DNA of 64,000 nt, from positions 22,620,770 through 22,684,769 of the forward strand of contig NC_049981.1 of NCBI RefSeq assembly GCF_000003815.2, read 5' to 3'. This document shows positions 1-12,549 of this stretch, one piece after another (the first letter of the stretch is position 1; the number at the start of each line of letters is the position of its first letter). Made by a program: the position numbers and the translations under genes. This DNA is from Branchiostoma floridae (taxonomy: Eukaryota > Chordata > Leptocardii > Amphioxiformes > Branchiostomatidae). The notes beneath the pieces were generated by a model. The model worked only from the letters and a program-made list of their open reading frames with translations. It did no database searches and was not told the origin of the DNA.

Positions 1-422
1 AATAATTCAGCAAAGTAAAATGAACTAACAAGGAATAAGATATTAAAACATGATAAGTGTATGAACACCTCTATAGTTACCTGTGTTGTTTATTTTAGAA
101 CACCTTAGCCGTTACCTTTTTTGTTTATTTAGAACATAAGAATTATTCCTTGTTTCAAGAAATTGTTTGTCTTCATTTTCTTTTCACTGAGGAAGGAAGG
201 CGGACGCCTTCCGAAACGTCTGTATAAAAATAAAGTATCCAGAAGTAAAGATTTATTCGTCTTCAATTGTAACGATTCCTGGATGTCTAACCTTCACAAA
301 CGTATTCAAGTAATGGTTTCATTTGATCTCAGCGTACAATTCATGCAATGACGTCTTACAGTACATTGCACTCACGTTGGTTTCCGAGAAAGTCAAAAAC
401 ATTTCTGGTTACTGCAGTATTC
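1..422. other. No gene seen
   Basis: The stretch is AT-rich and its open frames are short, with no recognisable domain, splice structure or repeat. I see nothing to annotate. Confidence 0.5.
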
Positions 423-583
423 TTCCAACAGTGACGGTTTTTTAAAGACATAGGTACATACCTCCAAATTTTCGATGGCTATCGGTCCACCTTGTTCACC
501 GAGGGACCTAGTCTGACTGATAGCCATCGAAAATTTGGAGGTATGTATCTATTCTTTAAAAAACATAGGACGTCAATGTTGGA
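423..583. repeat. Foldback MITE with about 70 bp arms
   Basis: The two halves are reverse complements. The core arm of about 29 bp, ending CGATGGCTATC, is perfect, and similarity continues outward to CCAACA and TGTTGG at the ends. The loop is about 35 bases. One end of the same family recurs in the aminopeptidase gene at 54556-54594 (GTACATACCTCC preceded by a TTTTTAAAG run). No coding capacity is visible. A non-autonomous DNA transposon is the likeliest identity, though the superfamily is not determined. Confidence 0.75.
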
Positions 584-1413
584 CGAATATTGTAGTAATT
601 ATAATTGTATTCATACGTGACTGATTAACCTCTTCAACGACAAAACATTTCCACGTGAAAGTTCACCTGAGTTCAAGATGGTAAATTCACTTTTTAAGGA
701 CGACTGGGTCAGATAGTTGAAGAAAGAAGACCGGGCGCACGTAAGTCACATATCTTCAGTTTGTGAAACAATTCATCAGGTAGTCCACAGACAGGTCCAT
801 TTGTGTGTATTCCACAGAGGCTTTAGACTTTATGGTGGAGCATTTATTTTGTAGAAGCGCTTGCCATCTTATGTGATCTTGAAAACTTAAAGATTAATAG
901 GGAGGCTTACAAAACTTTACATTGCCCTCGAACTTTTGTTTCAAAGAAGAACTTTATTGCAAGACAATTGTGCACAGTACAATGTATAGCAACTACTATT
1001 ACACAAAGTACAGAATGGAGGTACAGAATAAAGCGTAACATCCTAGTAGTTAACATAACAATAAGGGCTAACATAATTATTTGATATGGTATTAGAATGG
1101 AGTAGGCTAATCATTTGTTTCGGTATTCCTTCTAAAAATAAAGCAGTCCTTGATATATTTGCTCATTTGTTTTTCATTATTGGAATTACCCTGAAGGCAC
1201 ATCATAAAAACCCTTTGCAGAAGACCCACCATCAACCATATGGACATCACAATACCCTAATGGCTGTAGAAGCAAAAATCCTAGCAATAACTTTGAAAAC
1301 GCCACATATCCATTCATTTTATCATGTGAAGGAAAACTCTGTCGGTCTCAGAAATTCATAAATTTACAACATTGACGTAGCCTAGAGGGCTCGTACCAAA
1401 ACGTGGGCGAAGA
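584..1413. other. Gene-poor spacer
   Basis: No exon, RNA gene or domain was recognised. The only structured piece is a LINE-tail-like stretch at about 943-1032, listed separately. Confidence 0.45.
943..1032 (-). repeat. LINE 3'-tail-like dispersed repeat, copy 1
   Basis: The stretch starts with CTTTATTGCA and continues with GTACAATGTATAGCAAC. The same layout occurs at 42445-42545 and, reverse-complemented, at 63315-63382, where it ends in GCAATAAACTTGACTTGAC. That orientation puts an AATAAA-type signal at the 3' end, so this looks like the 3' terminus of a non-LTR retrotransposon lying on the minus strand. The similarity is imperfect and no coding part is attached. Confidence 0.45.
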
Positions 1414-1415
1414 TA

Positions 1416-2339
1416 CGAGGGTGAGTCAGAAAGTAATGCAAGTGGTTTCATAACAGACTCGTTTTTTAATCAATTGAGTTGAAATTTGGCACAAAAGTAG
1501 AGATATATGTCCTGTTGAGATTGAATGTTTTAAATTTGGTCTTTATTATTTTATGAGCAACTGAGTTGATTTCAAGATGAACGCACCCTTAGTACCTTGT
1601 CAGACTAGCGATTCCTCTAAATCTGACCTACTAAAAATCACTGTAGGAAGTTAAAATTACCCATGTATGATACCAAATGTCTCTATAGGTTGTGTGCCAA
1701 TTTTCATCTCTAAACTCGTAATGGTTCTTTATTTACAGCTGCTAGGATGCAGTAAGTTGTGTTATAGAGCTGTTGGATTTATACACGAAATCGTGAGTTG
1801 TGGGTTAAAAGACTACTTTTCCATTAACCAAAAGAAACGAAACTTTACACAGTTATTAACTGTTTAAAGGCCAGAAAGTGTGCTAAGTTTCATTTCTATT
1901 TGTTAATGGAAAAGAAGGCTACAGAAAGTTTTAATAATAACACCGCAGATCTCATGACCCTGAAGACCGCGTATACCTCACTCTACACCAGCAACGAAAA
2001 AAGAAAAACTGTTCAGATTTCAGAGTTAAAATTAATCGTGTGGCCGATAGAGAAATGCAGCTTATTACATGTGCAGGCTTAGTCTCCTAAAATAGCAAAA
2101 ATTGGTTTTGGGATATTCTTAATTGTACGTTAATTGGACCTCTCTTTTCTTCTGACGGGATACCAAGGGTGTGGTCACCTTGAAAGCAGCCCAGTCACTC
2201 ATAAAATAATGAGCAACAAATTTTGATATTTCAATCTCAAGCGAAGATATGTCTTAACCTTTGTGCCAAATTTCAACTCATTCGATCAAAGAACGACTCT
2301 GTTATGAAACCACTTGCATTACTTTCTGACTCACCCTCG
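1416..2339. mobile_element. Mariner-like element with about 190 bp inverted termini
   Basis: The ends are reverse complements beginning CGAGGGTGAGTCAGAAAG, and the similarity runs inward about 190 bases (about 1416-1612 against 2148-2339) with scattered mismatches. TA dinucleotides lie at both outer edges (1414-1415 and 2340-2341), the target duplication expected of Tc1/mariner elements. The terminal sequence type also resembles mariner ends. The interior of about 530 bases has only short open frames and no transposase motif that I can recognise. I read it as a non-autonomous, partly decayed copy with unusually long terminal repeats. Confidence 0.8.
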
Positions 2340-2341
2340 TA

Positions 2342-4325
2342 ACTATTAGATGTGAAGCAACAACCCCGTTGAAATATTCCTACTTTAGCCCTTGCATTTC
2401 CTCATCATTTGTAGTAGATGATTTCTCTTAGCCAAGTCTACATACCACAATATGAATTATGAACAACCAATGAAGGCCTTCCGACCTAATACTACCAGGG
2501 CCCTGCCAAACCCCATGAGACTTGTTAGCAGTGCATACCGACCCATAGGCAGTAAAGGCAACAAGGCTTTGAATTCAGGGTACTGGCTATCAAAACGTGG
2601 CGTAGATCTTTCAACTGGACATTAACAAATAACAGTTACTCAATTAGCGACTGGATATGATTTTGTAAAATATTGAAATGTATAGAAATAATGTTATACT
2701 TATATATATCTGATTACCTGGATGATAAACCACCATTTACGTACCAATAGGACATTAGTCTCACAGTTGGAGACGCAGGGAGGATCTGACGACTTTCGAC
2801 ATCACACGTTGCTTCGTTAAAAGTATTACATGCATAGACGATCGCGAATATACTAGTATAAAAAGACACACAGAAGGAGAGAAAAATACATTTATGTCTC
2901 TAAGTCACGTGATCAGAGTAACTGAATCATCACTCCTGAAGAAGGTCGAAGTAAGTGCGACTGAAAATTCGAGGTAAGCAAATTTTGGTGTTGTAAGACA
3001 GTGAAAAATCTTCAATATGTACCACATCTACACAGATGAGCTTTCATGCTAACATTTATGTGTCCCTCTAAAGACAATAATGCAAGGACTATACGATTTC
3101 CGATTCAATGCGCAATAAACATTGTGGTGTTACTTCATCATTTACAGTAACGTCACGTGTATCTTTCAGTGCTATCTTAGATTAAAGTAATTAGCGGCCA
3201 AAAATGTATAATATTAGATCAAAACACATGAAAATGAAATGATGGGAATATAGTAGATCATATCAATTCTGTTTCTATATTCATTGGGCTTTGAAACCTT
3301 TTGCAGCAATTTACGATTGAAGCATTTAATCCACAAATCAAAACTTATCACAATTCACGGACGTCTAAAGATTCGATTGCCACATGGACGGATGAAATGC
3401 CCTCGGGATGGTAGTTAAGAAACCATGTTGCCTTCAAAGAACGGTATCGAAGTGTTCTGTAGAAGCCTCGTTATCAAACCCCATCTTCACTATCTCCTGT
3501 ATACAGCTTATTGAAATTCAAACGGAAGCCTTTTACACAACAGGACACAAAGACTACGATATGCCTTTCGTGTTTAATGGATTGACTTTGATGTGTAGGC
3601 AGGCGCTGGTAAATGATCCCTGTCTGCGCTCGGCGCTCTTGAAGGCAGTGATTTGCCGGCGTTGTGATGAAACATCAAAACTGTGTAATTGCAAATCATC
3701 TGTTGATCTGCGCGCCTTTTAATGAGACGCGTTCCCACGAGGCTATACTGGTATAAGATCACTGTCTTTTGTAGTCTCGAAGTGCATTTTCCATGAAATC
3801 TCATGGCATTTAAAGACGTCAGCCGATGGATTTTAAGACAACATGGCGCACTATATGTTTTATCTGAGAAACATCGAGTCTCCAGGGTCACCCTTTCTCG
3901 TCTGTAGAAATGGTCTCCATGATAACAAGGCCAGGTAATCCGATCAGAAAGTTAATAAGGTGATTATCATCAATCAACGGTATAAATGGAAGCACTTGAC
4001 AGTAAGCGCCGTGTTGTCGTCCTGGATGAACCAATACTTGTTCTACTAATCGCAGAATTTGTAACGGCATTTTAGCTTTGACATTCCAACCGTGCATAGA
4101 GCTCGTATTCTTCCTAAATGTAGCTATCTATTTAGCCAAAGAGTCAAGTTAATTTACTGCACCACAGAAATGTGATTAAAATCAATTACTGACTAGAAGC
4201 AAGAAAAAAATAAAAGCAATGTCCACTTTTCAAGACAACGATCATTATTTTTCACGAAGAAACAAAATAATTGCTTTTGAAGTTGAGTTTCCCTCTAACT
4301 GTCTAGATCTCAAGTAAATATAATT
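2342..4325. other. No gene recognised
   Basis: An open frame of about 100 codons on the + strand near 3408-3722 overlaps another on the minus strand. Neither has a recognisable motif, splice context or repetitive origin. Nothing else stands out. Confidence 0.4.
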
Positions 4326-4333
4326 GTTTACAC

Positions 4334-4387
4334 GAAGGAAGGAAGGAAGGAAGGGAGGGAGGAAGGAAGGAAGGAAGGAAGGAAGGA
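4334..4387. repeat. (GGAA)n microsatellite
   Basis: GGAA/GAAG units run for about 54 bases with two interrupting GGGA units. A much shorter GGAA tract occurs near 5517-5538. Confidence 0.9.
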
Positions 4388-4683
4388 TTTATTTAGATTA
4401 CTATGATCAGGTAAAAAACAAATCACCGAATTGCATATTTTTTACGTTTGAATGCCTCTTACAGGTAATGTTAATCAAAATTCTTGTTTTCATGGTGCTT
4501 ACGAGATGTTTTTTTCTGATGTTGCTACATGCACGTGGGAACCAGTTCCTGAATGTCTTTGAATCCGTCTGACGTTCTGCCAGGTTGCGGCACAATTCCG
4601 TCACCTGACTTCTAGTGTGGGTAGGTCCAGTCTGTGATCATGTAGGCTATGTACGCAGGGCCGAGGATTGTGATTTATGTATA

Positions 4684-4812
4684 TACGTTTATTGGAAATT
4701 CTTGCCCATAGGCTAATTGCACGTAACATGGGAGATTCAAACAGTATAAAAACGATTCAAACAGTATAAAAACAAACAAACAATATAGCAAGTGTCTACT
4801 CTAATCTAAAAA
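4684..4812 (-). repeat. Dispersed repeat shared with 61343-61450, probable LINE 3' end
   Basis: The copy starts GTTTATTGGAAATTCTTG and ends around AGTGTCTACTCTAATCTAAA. The copy at 61343-61450 has the same order of words with substitutions and small indels. This copy carries an internal duplication of about 20 bases (GATTCAAACAGTATAAAAAC twice). The TTTATTG start suggests the reverse complement of a retrotransposon 3' terminus. Confidence 0.55.
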
Positions 4813-7800
4813 CTAACTCTGGATTATAGGTTATTGGGCTCGACCTCTTTTTCGGAGACAGTGGAAGATGAAATATTCAACCTTTTCTATTATCTGTGGA
4901 TTCTCTAGATGTCATGTCCCACGCGGGCTTTTGTCTAGTAATACGTAGATGTAGATGTAGATGTGTGGGTTTTGTGATGTTAGAAGGAGAATTGTTTTCT
5001 TGTTGTCAATGAATGTCAAGAAATTTGGGTGGAATTTGGTGACCTCTTCAAACATTTCTTAATCTTATGTGGCATGGAAGCTTACCTGCAGATGGATGCC
5101 GCGGCACGGCTCATTAGGGAGTGTGATAGTGTTTGTAGCCGGACGATGAGGGATGAAGATGTCACGTCACCGCCGTCATCTCCTGCATAATCTCGCCCCA
5201 TCTGTAATACCGGATTATACAGGGAAGGATTTATAAGTCACGGCTCACGGCGGAAGTACTGGTGATGAGAAGGGCGAGCAGAGGAGAAATGAAAGACACA
5301 CATGTGCGGGTACGAGTCTTAGTTAAGAAAGGCGATTAGGAGTTGTCTCCCGGTAATTATGATGAAGGGTACGATAAAGCTCTAGGAGCAGTCGTCCTTA
5401 GTTGAGATGAAGCAAAAGGATTTTTCAAGTAGCTGCAATGCGCTTATGTATGGACCAACCCTGCACTTGGTTGACTGTACAAAGTTGATATATTCATTTA
5501 TCAATTATGACAATGAATGAAGGAAGGAAGGAAGGGGGGAATGAGGCAATAAAGCCGTTAATTGGAAGATAAGATAAGTTTCTACTCTACGTTTTTCAGT
5601 TGAGTAGTATGGACCAAAATGCAAGTTGATGCCCAAAGGATGTACAGCCCTAGATCTAAGCGAGTTTTCGGAAAAGAGGAGAAGAGGCAAGATCATGAGG
5701 AAACCCTGTCTTCATTCTTCGATAGGGTCTTCTTTATGGATGTCTGATTGAAAAACTTCAATAAGACCTGGGTCGAGCTGCATCGCGAACAGGTCCCATA
5801 GCCGTGTGACATGGCGCCATAGTCTCGGCTATACCGCTTGATTCTGCCAGCCTCGCGAGCGGGATTAGATCTCCGGGGCTAATTTGGAGATAAGACGCCT
5901 CTGACGTGGTGGAGCTGCTTTTACGCGTGATTGATGAGCTATAAATACAGAGCCATTCTGTTGACATTACGCGCACGGTGCATTTGGAGAAGTGCCATAT
6001 TTAGCGAAGTGCAGATAGATTAAATGATGGGTGCTATGATTGCTGTACCATAACGGGAGTTTTTTTTCTCCGGCAGAAGCATATTTGTCTGTGCTTGGCT
6101 ACGAACGAATGAAAATGGAATGAGATTCATCGAAAACTGAGTCTTTTTGGGACCTAGATATGAAGGCAGTTTTTTTTAGTTTGGAATTCAAAAGTTTGGA
6201 ATTCTGTAGTAAGATATTGACTTCATGTTAGCCATTCGTGCATGGTTTAGTCGTTCTTTACTAGTTTTTTTAAAAACCTAGATAAGAAGACAGGTCCTTC
6301 TTTAGCTTGGAATTCAAAACAAAAGAAGTCAACCATACAAGATGTAAGAGGTTAGCTGGAAGATATTGACTTCATGTTCCCCTCTCATGGTGTCGTTTAT
6401 CTCGGTCATGAGTCCTAAATGATCTGTTGAAAACGACCTTCAATTGGTAGTTGACCAGACACAACCTCGCTCGTATCGCATTATTACTTTTCCTGCCTGC
6501 ATGTCCATAAAACTTCCTGCAGATCATTTCTCGTCTGGAAATCCTCCATAAGCCGTGGATCGATGATGATGAGTGCGGAAGCTTGCTTAGGGAAAAGATA
6601 CTTGCCGGCATGTCTTTTCTCAAGGGATGTTCTTATAAGCTTAAACCATCAAAATCCTACTTCAACATCTTGCTTGGGCAACTTCGAACTTCTTGTCGGT
6701 TCACTAGCCTAGAGCAATATCTTAGATAGGGACGGCTATTTGGTTGGAAAGATATTGTCATTGAGTTGTCTCATCGAAGTAATATTTTGAAGATACTGAA
6801 TATATTACATGGAACAAATGCGGGTGGAGAGGTCCTTATGAACCAGATCATCTAGTAACGATGTATGTGGCTGGTAGATTAGCCCTTAATAGTGATAATG
6901 AAGCTTCGCTATTGTTTCGCTAGTTATTCAGATTCCTTTCATATAACCAACATGAACCGAAATTGTGGGAAAATTCATTCTTTTGGTAGAGAAATATTTG
7001 CGTCAAGAAATTGCTCCTGCTGCTGCAACTTTCATTGTTAATTTTCTGGTCGTGACCGTATGCATTATATATTTATATATACTAATTACACATCATGTTC
7101 TTGTGCACAGTTTCAAACGACACCTTCGCATGCACATCAGCATTCACAATACATTTGGCCATCTACTAAGTGTATGGGTAGCGCCGACATCGCAGTCTCG
7201 GCTTGACGCGAATACAACGGGACGATTGACGATGTCTGATTGCTCCCATTAGATCTGCCCGCTCAACGTAAGTTGGGGGCGTGAGCAAGAGCGAATGTGA
7301 TCGCTCGGAAAAGAGTAGGCCTTATGCAGCTAGCTGTCAGCGTCGTCACAGGGGACGGACCGGTTTTCGCTTCTTTAGCCGAAAGGACGTGTTTTTTTGC
7401 TGTGCTTTTATTGGTAAACCATTGCAGGCTCTATCTGATAGACATAGGGTCCAGAAGAAGGAGAGCATTTCAAGATGGGGGACGAGGTCTCTCCTACAGA
7501 ATGGTGGCAATCAAGACCTCCCCTCGACCGTAAGAAAGGTAAGACCCTCCTAGTGTCAACCTTATTTCCTATACTGTCTGGTGTTGCCGCTCAAATGATA
7601 AGAAAATGGTGCTACATACAAACAATATTTTCCAGTTCTCTCTATGGTCAAATAGCCCGAATTATATCAAAAGCTCCGAGTGAGGTTTTCAGTTTGATTC
7701 TTGATACAAGTGATGCATTAAAAACAATTATCTATTCATCTATTTCAAAGCTGTTGCGTCGTACAATGTGATTCGAATATGTCGCTATCTATTATGCTCC

Positions 7801-8772
7801 ATAAGAAATGTCGCTTTACATCGCTCAAAACGGCTCAGGTTCACTTGTACTGCGTCAGCAACTGAGTCTACATCCTGTTTTTCCTAAGTTCTCCCTCCTC
7901 TGACGCGCCTCCATTTTCCAGCGATTACCCCGATTATTGTCTCCTCATTCCAAATATGAATAGTCTGACATTAACGCACCCTTACGTGTTAGGTGGCTCC
8001 ACATGTACATGTACATGCATGTACGTGCGGGCGACGGTACATAGCGGCAAAATGGGATTTAATAGAATGCTTGCTCTTCCCATATGGTTTGGCGCTTTTC
8101 AAAACATTCTCTTAGTGCAAGGATATTCGAAAGAAAAATGTTGGAAGCTGATGCGTTAATACAGCCTCATGGGCAAAATAATGAATTATGAGCTTAAAAC
8201 TTCAAAGCAAAATACCGCGCTTATTCTTGTCTTCATAGTTTACGTCATGTAATTACAATCAACTTACAGTGATATGTCGCATCATCAACTACCCTTTCAT
8301 GTAAAATGCCTGAAGGTGCTTTTTGGAAATCTATGAAAATCCATCAAATAGCTGTAAGCAGCGCTGACACGTCATACGATCATGGTTCTCAACAGCATAT
8401 CTACCACCTAGTCTGAGCCAAATCCAAACATTGATGACATGAAAATACACAGTGGTGCAACGATATTAGATGCATCACTGAGTGGAATATACAAAATGAT
8501 GACTAACTAAAATATATACAAAGTAATAAACATACAAGACAGACACCGCTGACACGAAGAAGGTAATCCGTGATTGGGGCAACGTGAATTAAATTGACAT
8601 CGACGATAACAACGACAATGGTCAATAAGTGGAATCAATAGTACTCAATCACAAAGACGACATACAATCAGATTACACCCGTGATTTCAGAATTGACATC
8701 CAAATATTTCTCACATCTTTACTCATTGATGTCAACGCCGGAAATTATGGCGATTATTGATTGATTTTATTT
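4813..8772. other. Gene-poor region
   Basis: No exon, tRNA or transposon domain was recognised in this 4 kb. Short simple repeats occur (GTAGAT three times near 4945-4962, GGAA units near 5520). Open frames up to about 98 codons around 7281-7771 overlap each other in different frames and show no domain. Confidence 0.4.
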
Positions 8773-8962
8773 CTTCACGGCTGCTTTAAGGAAATGGCCA
8801 ACATAATCGTGAATAGTTCAAATTTAAGTGTTTCCTGACAGTAAAGATGGGAAGCCTTCAGACTCGGATCTTGGTTATTTACGGCAACAGCATTGCTTTC
8901 ACGTCTTCATGGTGGCTGCTTTGAGGAAATGGCCAAAATAATCGTGAATAGTTCAAATTTAA
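8773..8962. repeat. Direct repeat pair about 135 bp apart
   Basis: About 50 bases around GAGGAAATGGCCAAAATAAT and its variant occur at about 8773-8826 and again at about 8905-8962. The spacer contains CCTTCAGACTCGGATCT, which recurs exactly near 10698, so this belongs to a wider repeat environment. Confidence 0.6.
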
Positions 8963-9104
8963 CTGTAAAAACTAGAAAGGCCGACATTTGCTTGAGAGCA
9001 AATACAGCATATTTCAGCCATCTCCCTCCCCATGCAACAATAGGCTATTTCAAAATCACCCATTTGAAAAATCACTTTTACTAATGACGGTTTAACCCAA
9101 AAAT

Positions 9105-9760
9105 GAGTCTTACAAAATTCCCCCGTTCAAGAATGGACTCCAGTGCACCCTATGTGAATTTGCACAATAGACCAGTCCAGAAATACTCCCACTGAAACCT
9201 TGGCCTTTTGAATAAGAAACCAAATCCAAAATTGAATTTAGCAAAAAAGGTCCCAGTGCATAAAAAGGTATAATAGACCAGTCTAAAAACACTTCCACTA
9301 AAATAGAATTTTGAATCATCACCCGTTCAAAACTGAATTTGAAAAAATCCCCCTTCCGTGTGCAAAAAATGGACTCTTCCATGTAAAGTAGAGCAGTCCA
9401 AAAATACATCCGCTAAAATAGGACTTTGACATAATCACTGAAGTCCAAAAAATGGATTTTAAAAAAAAGCCCCCTCTATGCAAGAATGGACTCTTCCAGA
9501 ACACCCATGTAAAATTGCAAATTAGACCAGTCCAAAAATAACCCTACTGAAAGACTTTGACTAACTAGAAGTCACCAAAGTCCAAAATATGAATTTTGAA
9601 AAATCCCCCCTCCGTGCGAGAATAGACTCTTCCAGCACACATTCTGTAAAATTGCAAAATAGACCTGTCCAAAAATGCATCCAGTGAAAGACTTCACCAG
9701 TCCAATGATGAATTTAAAAAAAAATGGACCCCTCCGTGTAAGAATGGACTCTTCCAGATA
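9105..9760. repeat. Degenerate tandem repeat, unit about 105-137 bp
   Basis: Recurring words are ACCAGTCCAAAAATA (near 9171, 9277, 9392, 9526, 9663), AAGAATGGACTCTTCCA and TCCAAAA..GAATTT. The spacing grows from about 106 to 137 bases, so units have gained internal sequence. There are about five to six copies. Short minus-strand open frames here simply follow the periodicity and are not genes. Confidence 0.75.
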
Positions 9761-9869
9761 ACACCGGGCTCGCTGATTGGCTGCCACCCCCCCCCCTCTT
9801 AGGATATAGATTCAGGCTGATTGGTTACCTATCTAATTAGATTAAATAGACATATATGCCAGTAGGTGC

Positions 9870-10660
9870 AATCTGCAGCTGGGGGTCAACGACCTTAAGG
9901 TCATTGACCCCTCTGGCTATTGGAAAATGACAAAAAAAATCCCCAAATATATCATTTTGACGTAGTCTATGACAAAAATTAGACATGTGTCATTTGAATA
10001 AATATCTAGTGCACCCTTTTACCAAAATTTAGGTCATTTGGTTTTAAAACCAGAGCACAAGAGCCAAAAGTGTACTTTTTGGTCATAAAATGGCCAAATA
10101 ATCGCAAAATTGAGCATTTTATTGCACCATATGCCTCAAGTGTTATTGATTCCATGTGCGCATATGTCTAGGGCACTCCTATACTAAATTTCAGGTCATC
10201 CGGTTCTAAAACCAAGGTACAGGAGCCAAAAGTGTCCTTTTTTGGTAAAAAAATGACCAAAAAATCGCAAAAATAAGTATTTCGTTATACTGTACACCAA
10301 AACTGATATTGAATCTATATGGGGGACTTATCAAGGGACATCTGTACCAAATTTCAGCTCATTCGGTTATACTACCAGGGTACAGGGGGCCCAAATATAC
10401 AGTTTTGGTCTTAAGATGACCAAAAAACCTAAATAAAATCATTTAAGAGACAGATATGGAAAAAATGAAAAAAACGTCCGAGGGTATTGGCCCACTCTAC
10501 CCTTGTGCCAAATTTCAAGTCATTCGGTTGAGGAACAAGGGAGATACCGTGTTCTGAAGATTTGACAGGAGAAAGAAAGAAAGAAAGAAAGAAAGGAAGA
10601 AAGAAAGGAACATTCCGAATTCAATATATTTCACCATACCTATGGTATGGCTGAAATATA
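9870..10660 (+). mobile_element. Helitron-like (pearl/DINE-type) element with core repeats
   Basis: The layout, in order, is as follows. A 30 bp near-perfect palindrome lies at 9882-9911 with the centre GACCTTAAGGTC. About four degenerate core units of about 160 bp follow, marked by CCAAATTTCAGGTCATTCGG-type words near 10022, 10184, 10348 and 10509. Then comes a (GAAA)n tract near 10571-10608, and a flank ending in a 7 bp-stem hairpin CCATACC-TAT-GGTATGG at 10634-10650, followed by CTGA. Core repeats plus microsatellite plus terminal hairpin and CTRR is the architecture described for non-autonomous Helitron-like elements. No Rep/helicase gene is present. The exact 5' end is uncertain. Confidence 0.55.
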
Positions 10661-11884
10661 ATGAGAAGCTGTAAAGGTAACATCCAGACGGCGCCTTCAG
10701 ACTCGGATCTACTCTCGCCTGTCGCTAAGCTGAATGTTAAGCACCACAGATCGCGGGTATGTACGTCTGGGGTTAGGCAGATTCATCAGGCAATATACCC
10801 TGCGTGATTGAAAACCTTCCTATCGTAGATAACGACTTCAAGGTGATACATAGGTCGTGGGTGAGTTATAGATGGCTATCTACAAAGTGAATGCCATTTA
10901 CAACACAAGGGTAGAGCGTCTCCACATGCACAGCTTTATGCACAGTATAGTTGCTACGCCAGATGTACCGCATACTCCCCTACTATTGTAGTATTAGGAC
11001 AGATATCATTATGATTTTCCAGAATAGTCGATAGGCCGCTGAAGAGATGGCTATGCTTGTTAGCTTTTGTGTGTCAGTGCGCGGTCCTTTTTCGTTGCGA
11101 AGAATGTTCTCGGAGTAAAGCCTTGGAGGACAATGCATTGCAGTTTGCTTTTGCACATGTGCGCGCACGTCTGCTATTCAAGCACCAACAGAAGAAGCAT
11201 GTCTCAGCTAATTGTATTTTGTAGTTTTCCGTTCCCCAAAGCTATTCAATAAAAGCTCCAGCCTACGAGGCTACCATTGAATTGCGAGTAATTGCGTCTG
11301 CACAAATTGCATTTGACATTCTGCTTTGCTGAGCTTCTTTCACACAAATCTTATTAGATCGTACCTGAAAGATATGATCAAACCTAATGACATGTCGTTA
11401 CGAAGTGCGCCGCTTTACAGGAACAAATAAAACTCGAGCAAGATGTCCGAAAAATGGACATAAGATCTTGTTGTTGGTCTACGACACAACTTGAAAACTC
11501 GGACTTGCAACTACATATGTTGATAAAAGCAAGAGCATTTACATGTCTTTATTTCATCTATCTTTATGTGCACTTGTGGTCGCTGGAGGTGCTTCCAGCC
11601 AATCATATGACTTTGGTTGCTCATTAATATACTTAAGATAGGTTGATCCATTGCAAATGACGTCAAACATGCAGACATGTACATCTTATAGATATTTCAT
11701 GCCTCCTTTAGAATTGTCTTGAGTGAACAAAAAAAGTACCTCTCTCAACGTTTGGCCATTTTCGGCTCAATGCACTTCATTTGGAAATGAGTAGATGTGA
11801 CCTACTAGCATTTTAATCTTTTACGGATCAAACAGTGATTAAGCCATATGAATTTATGTTCATTTGTAGTATAAAGAAGTAGTC
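10661..11884. other. No gene recognised
   Basis: The stretch is unique-looking. Near 10690-10760 a segment with GCTAAGC words faintly resembles 5S rRNA, but I do not accept it. No splice-supported open frame was found. Confidence 0.4.
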
Positions 11885-11886
11885 TG

Positions 11887-12345
11887 TGGGACCGTGTAGC
11901 GCAGTGGCAGTTTCTTCGGCCCGTGACCGAGAGGTTGCGGGTTCGAATCTGCCTGCTGTGTTACCGATCTTCTGCCCCTGGGAAGGGCACTTTACACGAC
12001 TTTCCTCACTTCACTCAAGTGAAAATGAGTACCCAGCTTCGGCTCGAGCCGTCCTTCGGATAGGACATTAAATGGAAGTCCCGTGACATGTGCGAACATC
12101 CACCCGAGCGGATCAAACCATTCCGGCCAAAAATAGGGGTAGGGAATCTCCCGAGCAGCCCTCGTAACCCCTGCTTCGCCTATTGGGTCAGTTAGTCCTC
12201 ACTCATAGTGAGCAATTGGGCTGGTCTCAATAATGATGTTTCTGACCTAGGGCGAAGAGTTGCTGTTACAGTTCCAATCATGTAACCCGTAACCTTGAGT
12301 GGCCTTTAGGCCTTGTTACGTGGTGACCATTGAGTAAAAAAAAGT
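11887..12345 (+). mobile_element. tRNA-derived SINE, full-length copy
   Basis: The head carries RNA polymerase III promoter boxes: an A box at about 11895-11907 (TAGCGCAGTGGC) and a B box at 11939-11949 (GGGTTCGAATC). A body follows (CCGATCTTCTGCCC, CACTTCACTCAAGTGAAAAT), and the copy ends in an A-rich tail at about 12336-12345. A 5'-truncated copy lies on the minus strand at 41033-41432, and a related SINE with the same body core is at 21700-21990. The shared core resembles the conserved central domain of a broadly distributed metazoan SINE superfamily (MetaSINE), which is inference. Confidence 0.85.
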
Positions 12346-12549
12346 CTCTGACGTCTGGCTTCTCCGCTCTTTCGGGTCATACGCCTTGTTTCAAGCGAAT
12401 GATTTTCCACAAAAATTATCCGAACTAATTCCAGCCCTTGGAGATTGTACTTAGAAGGCTAAAAAAATCCACCAGGGAAAACTTAACGTGCTTGTGCTGA
12501 TCTCATGTTGATTAACGACGTGTTGAGGAGGCATGTCCGTGGAGGGTGT

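Noticed and set aside
10690-10780. 5S rRNA-like or 5S-derived SINE sequence
   Set aside because: Only short words such as GCTAAGC match, and the order and spacing of 5S promoter boxes are not kept.
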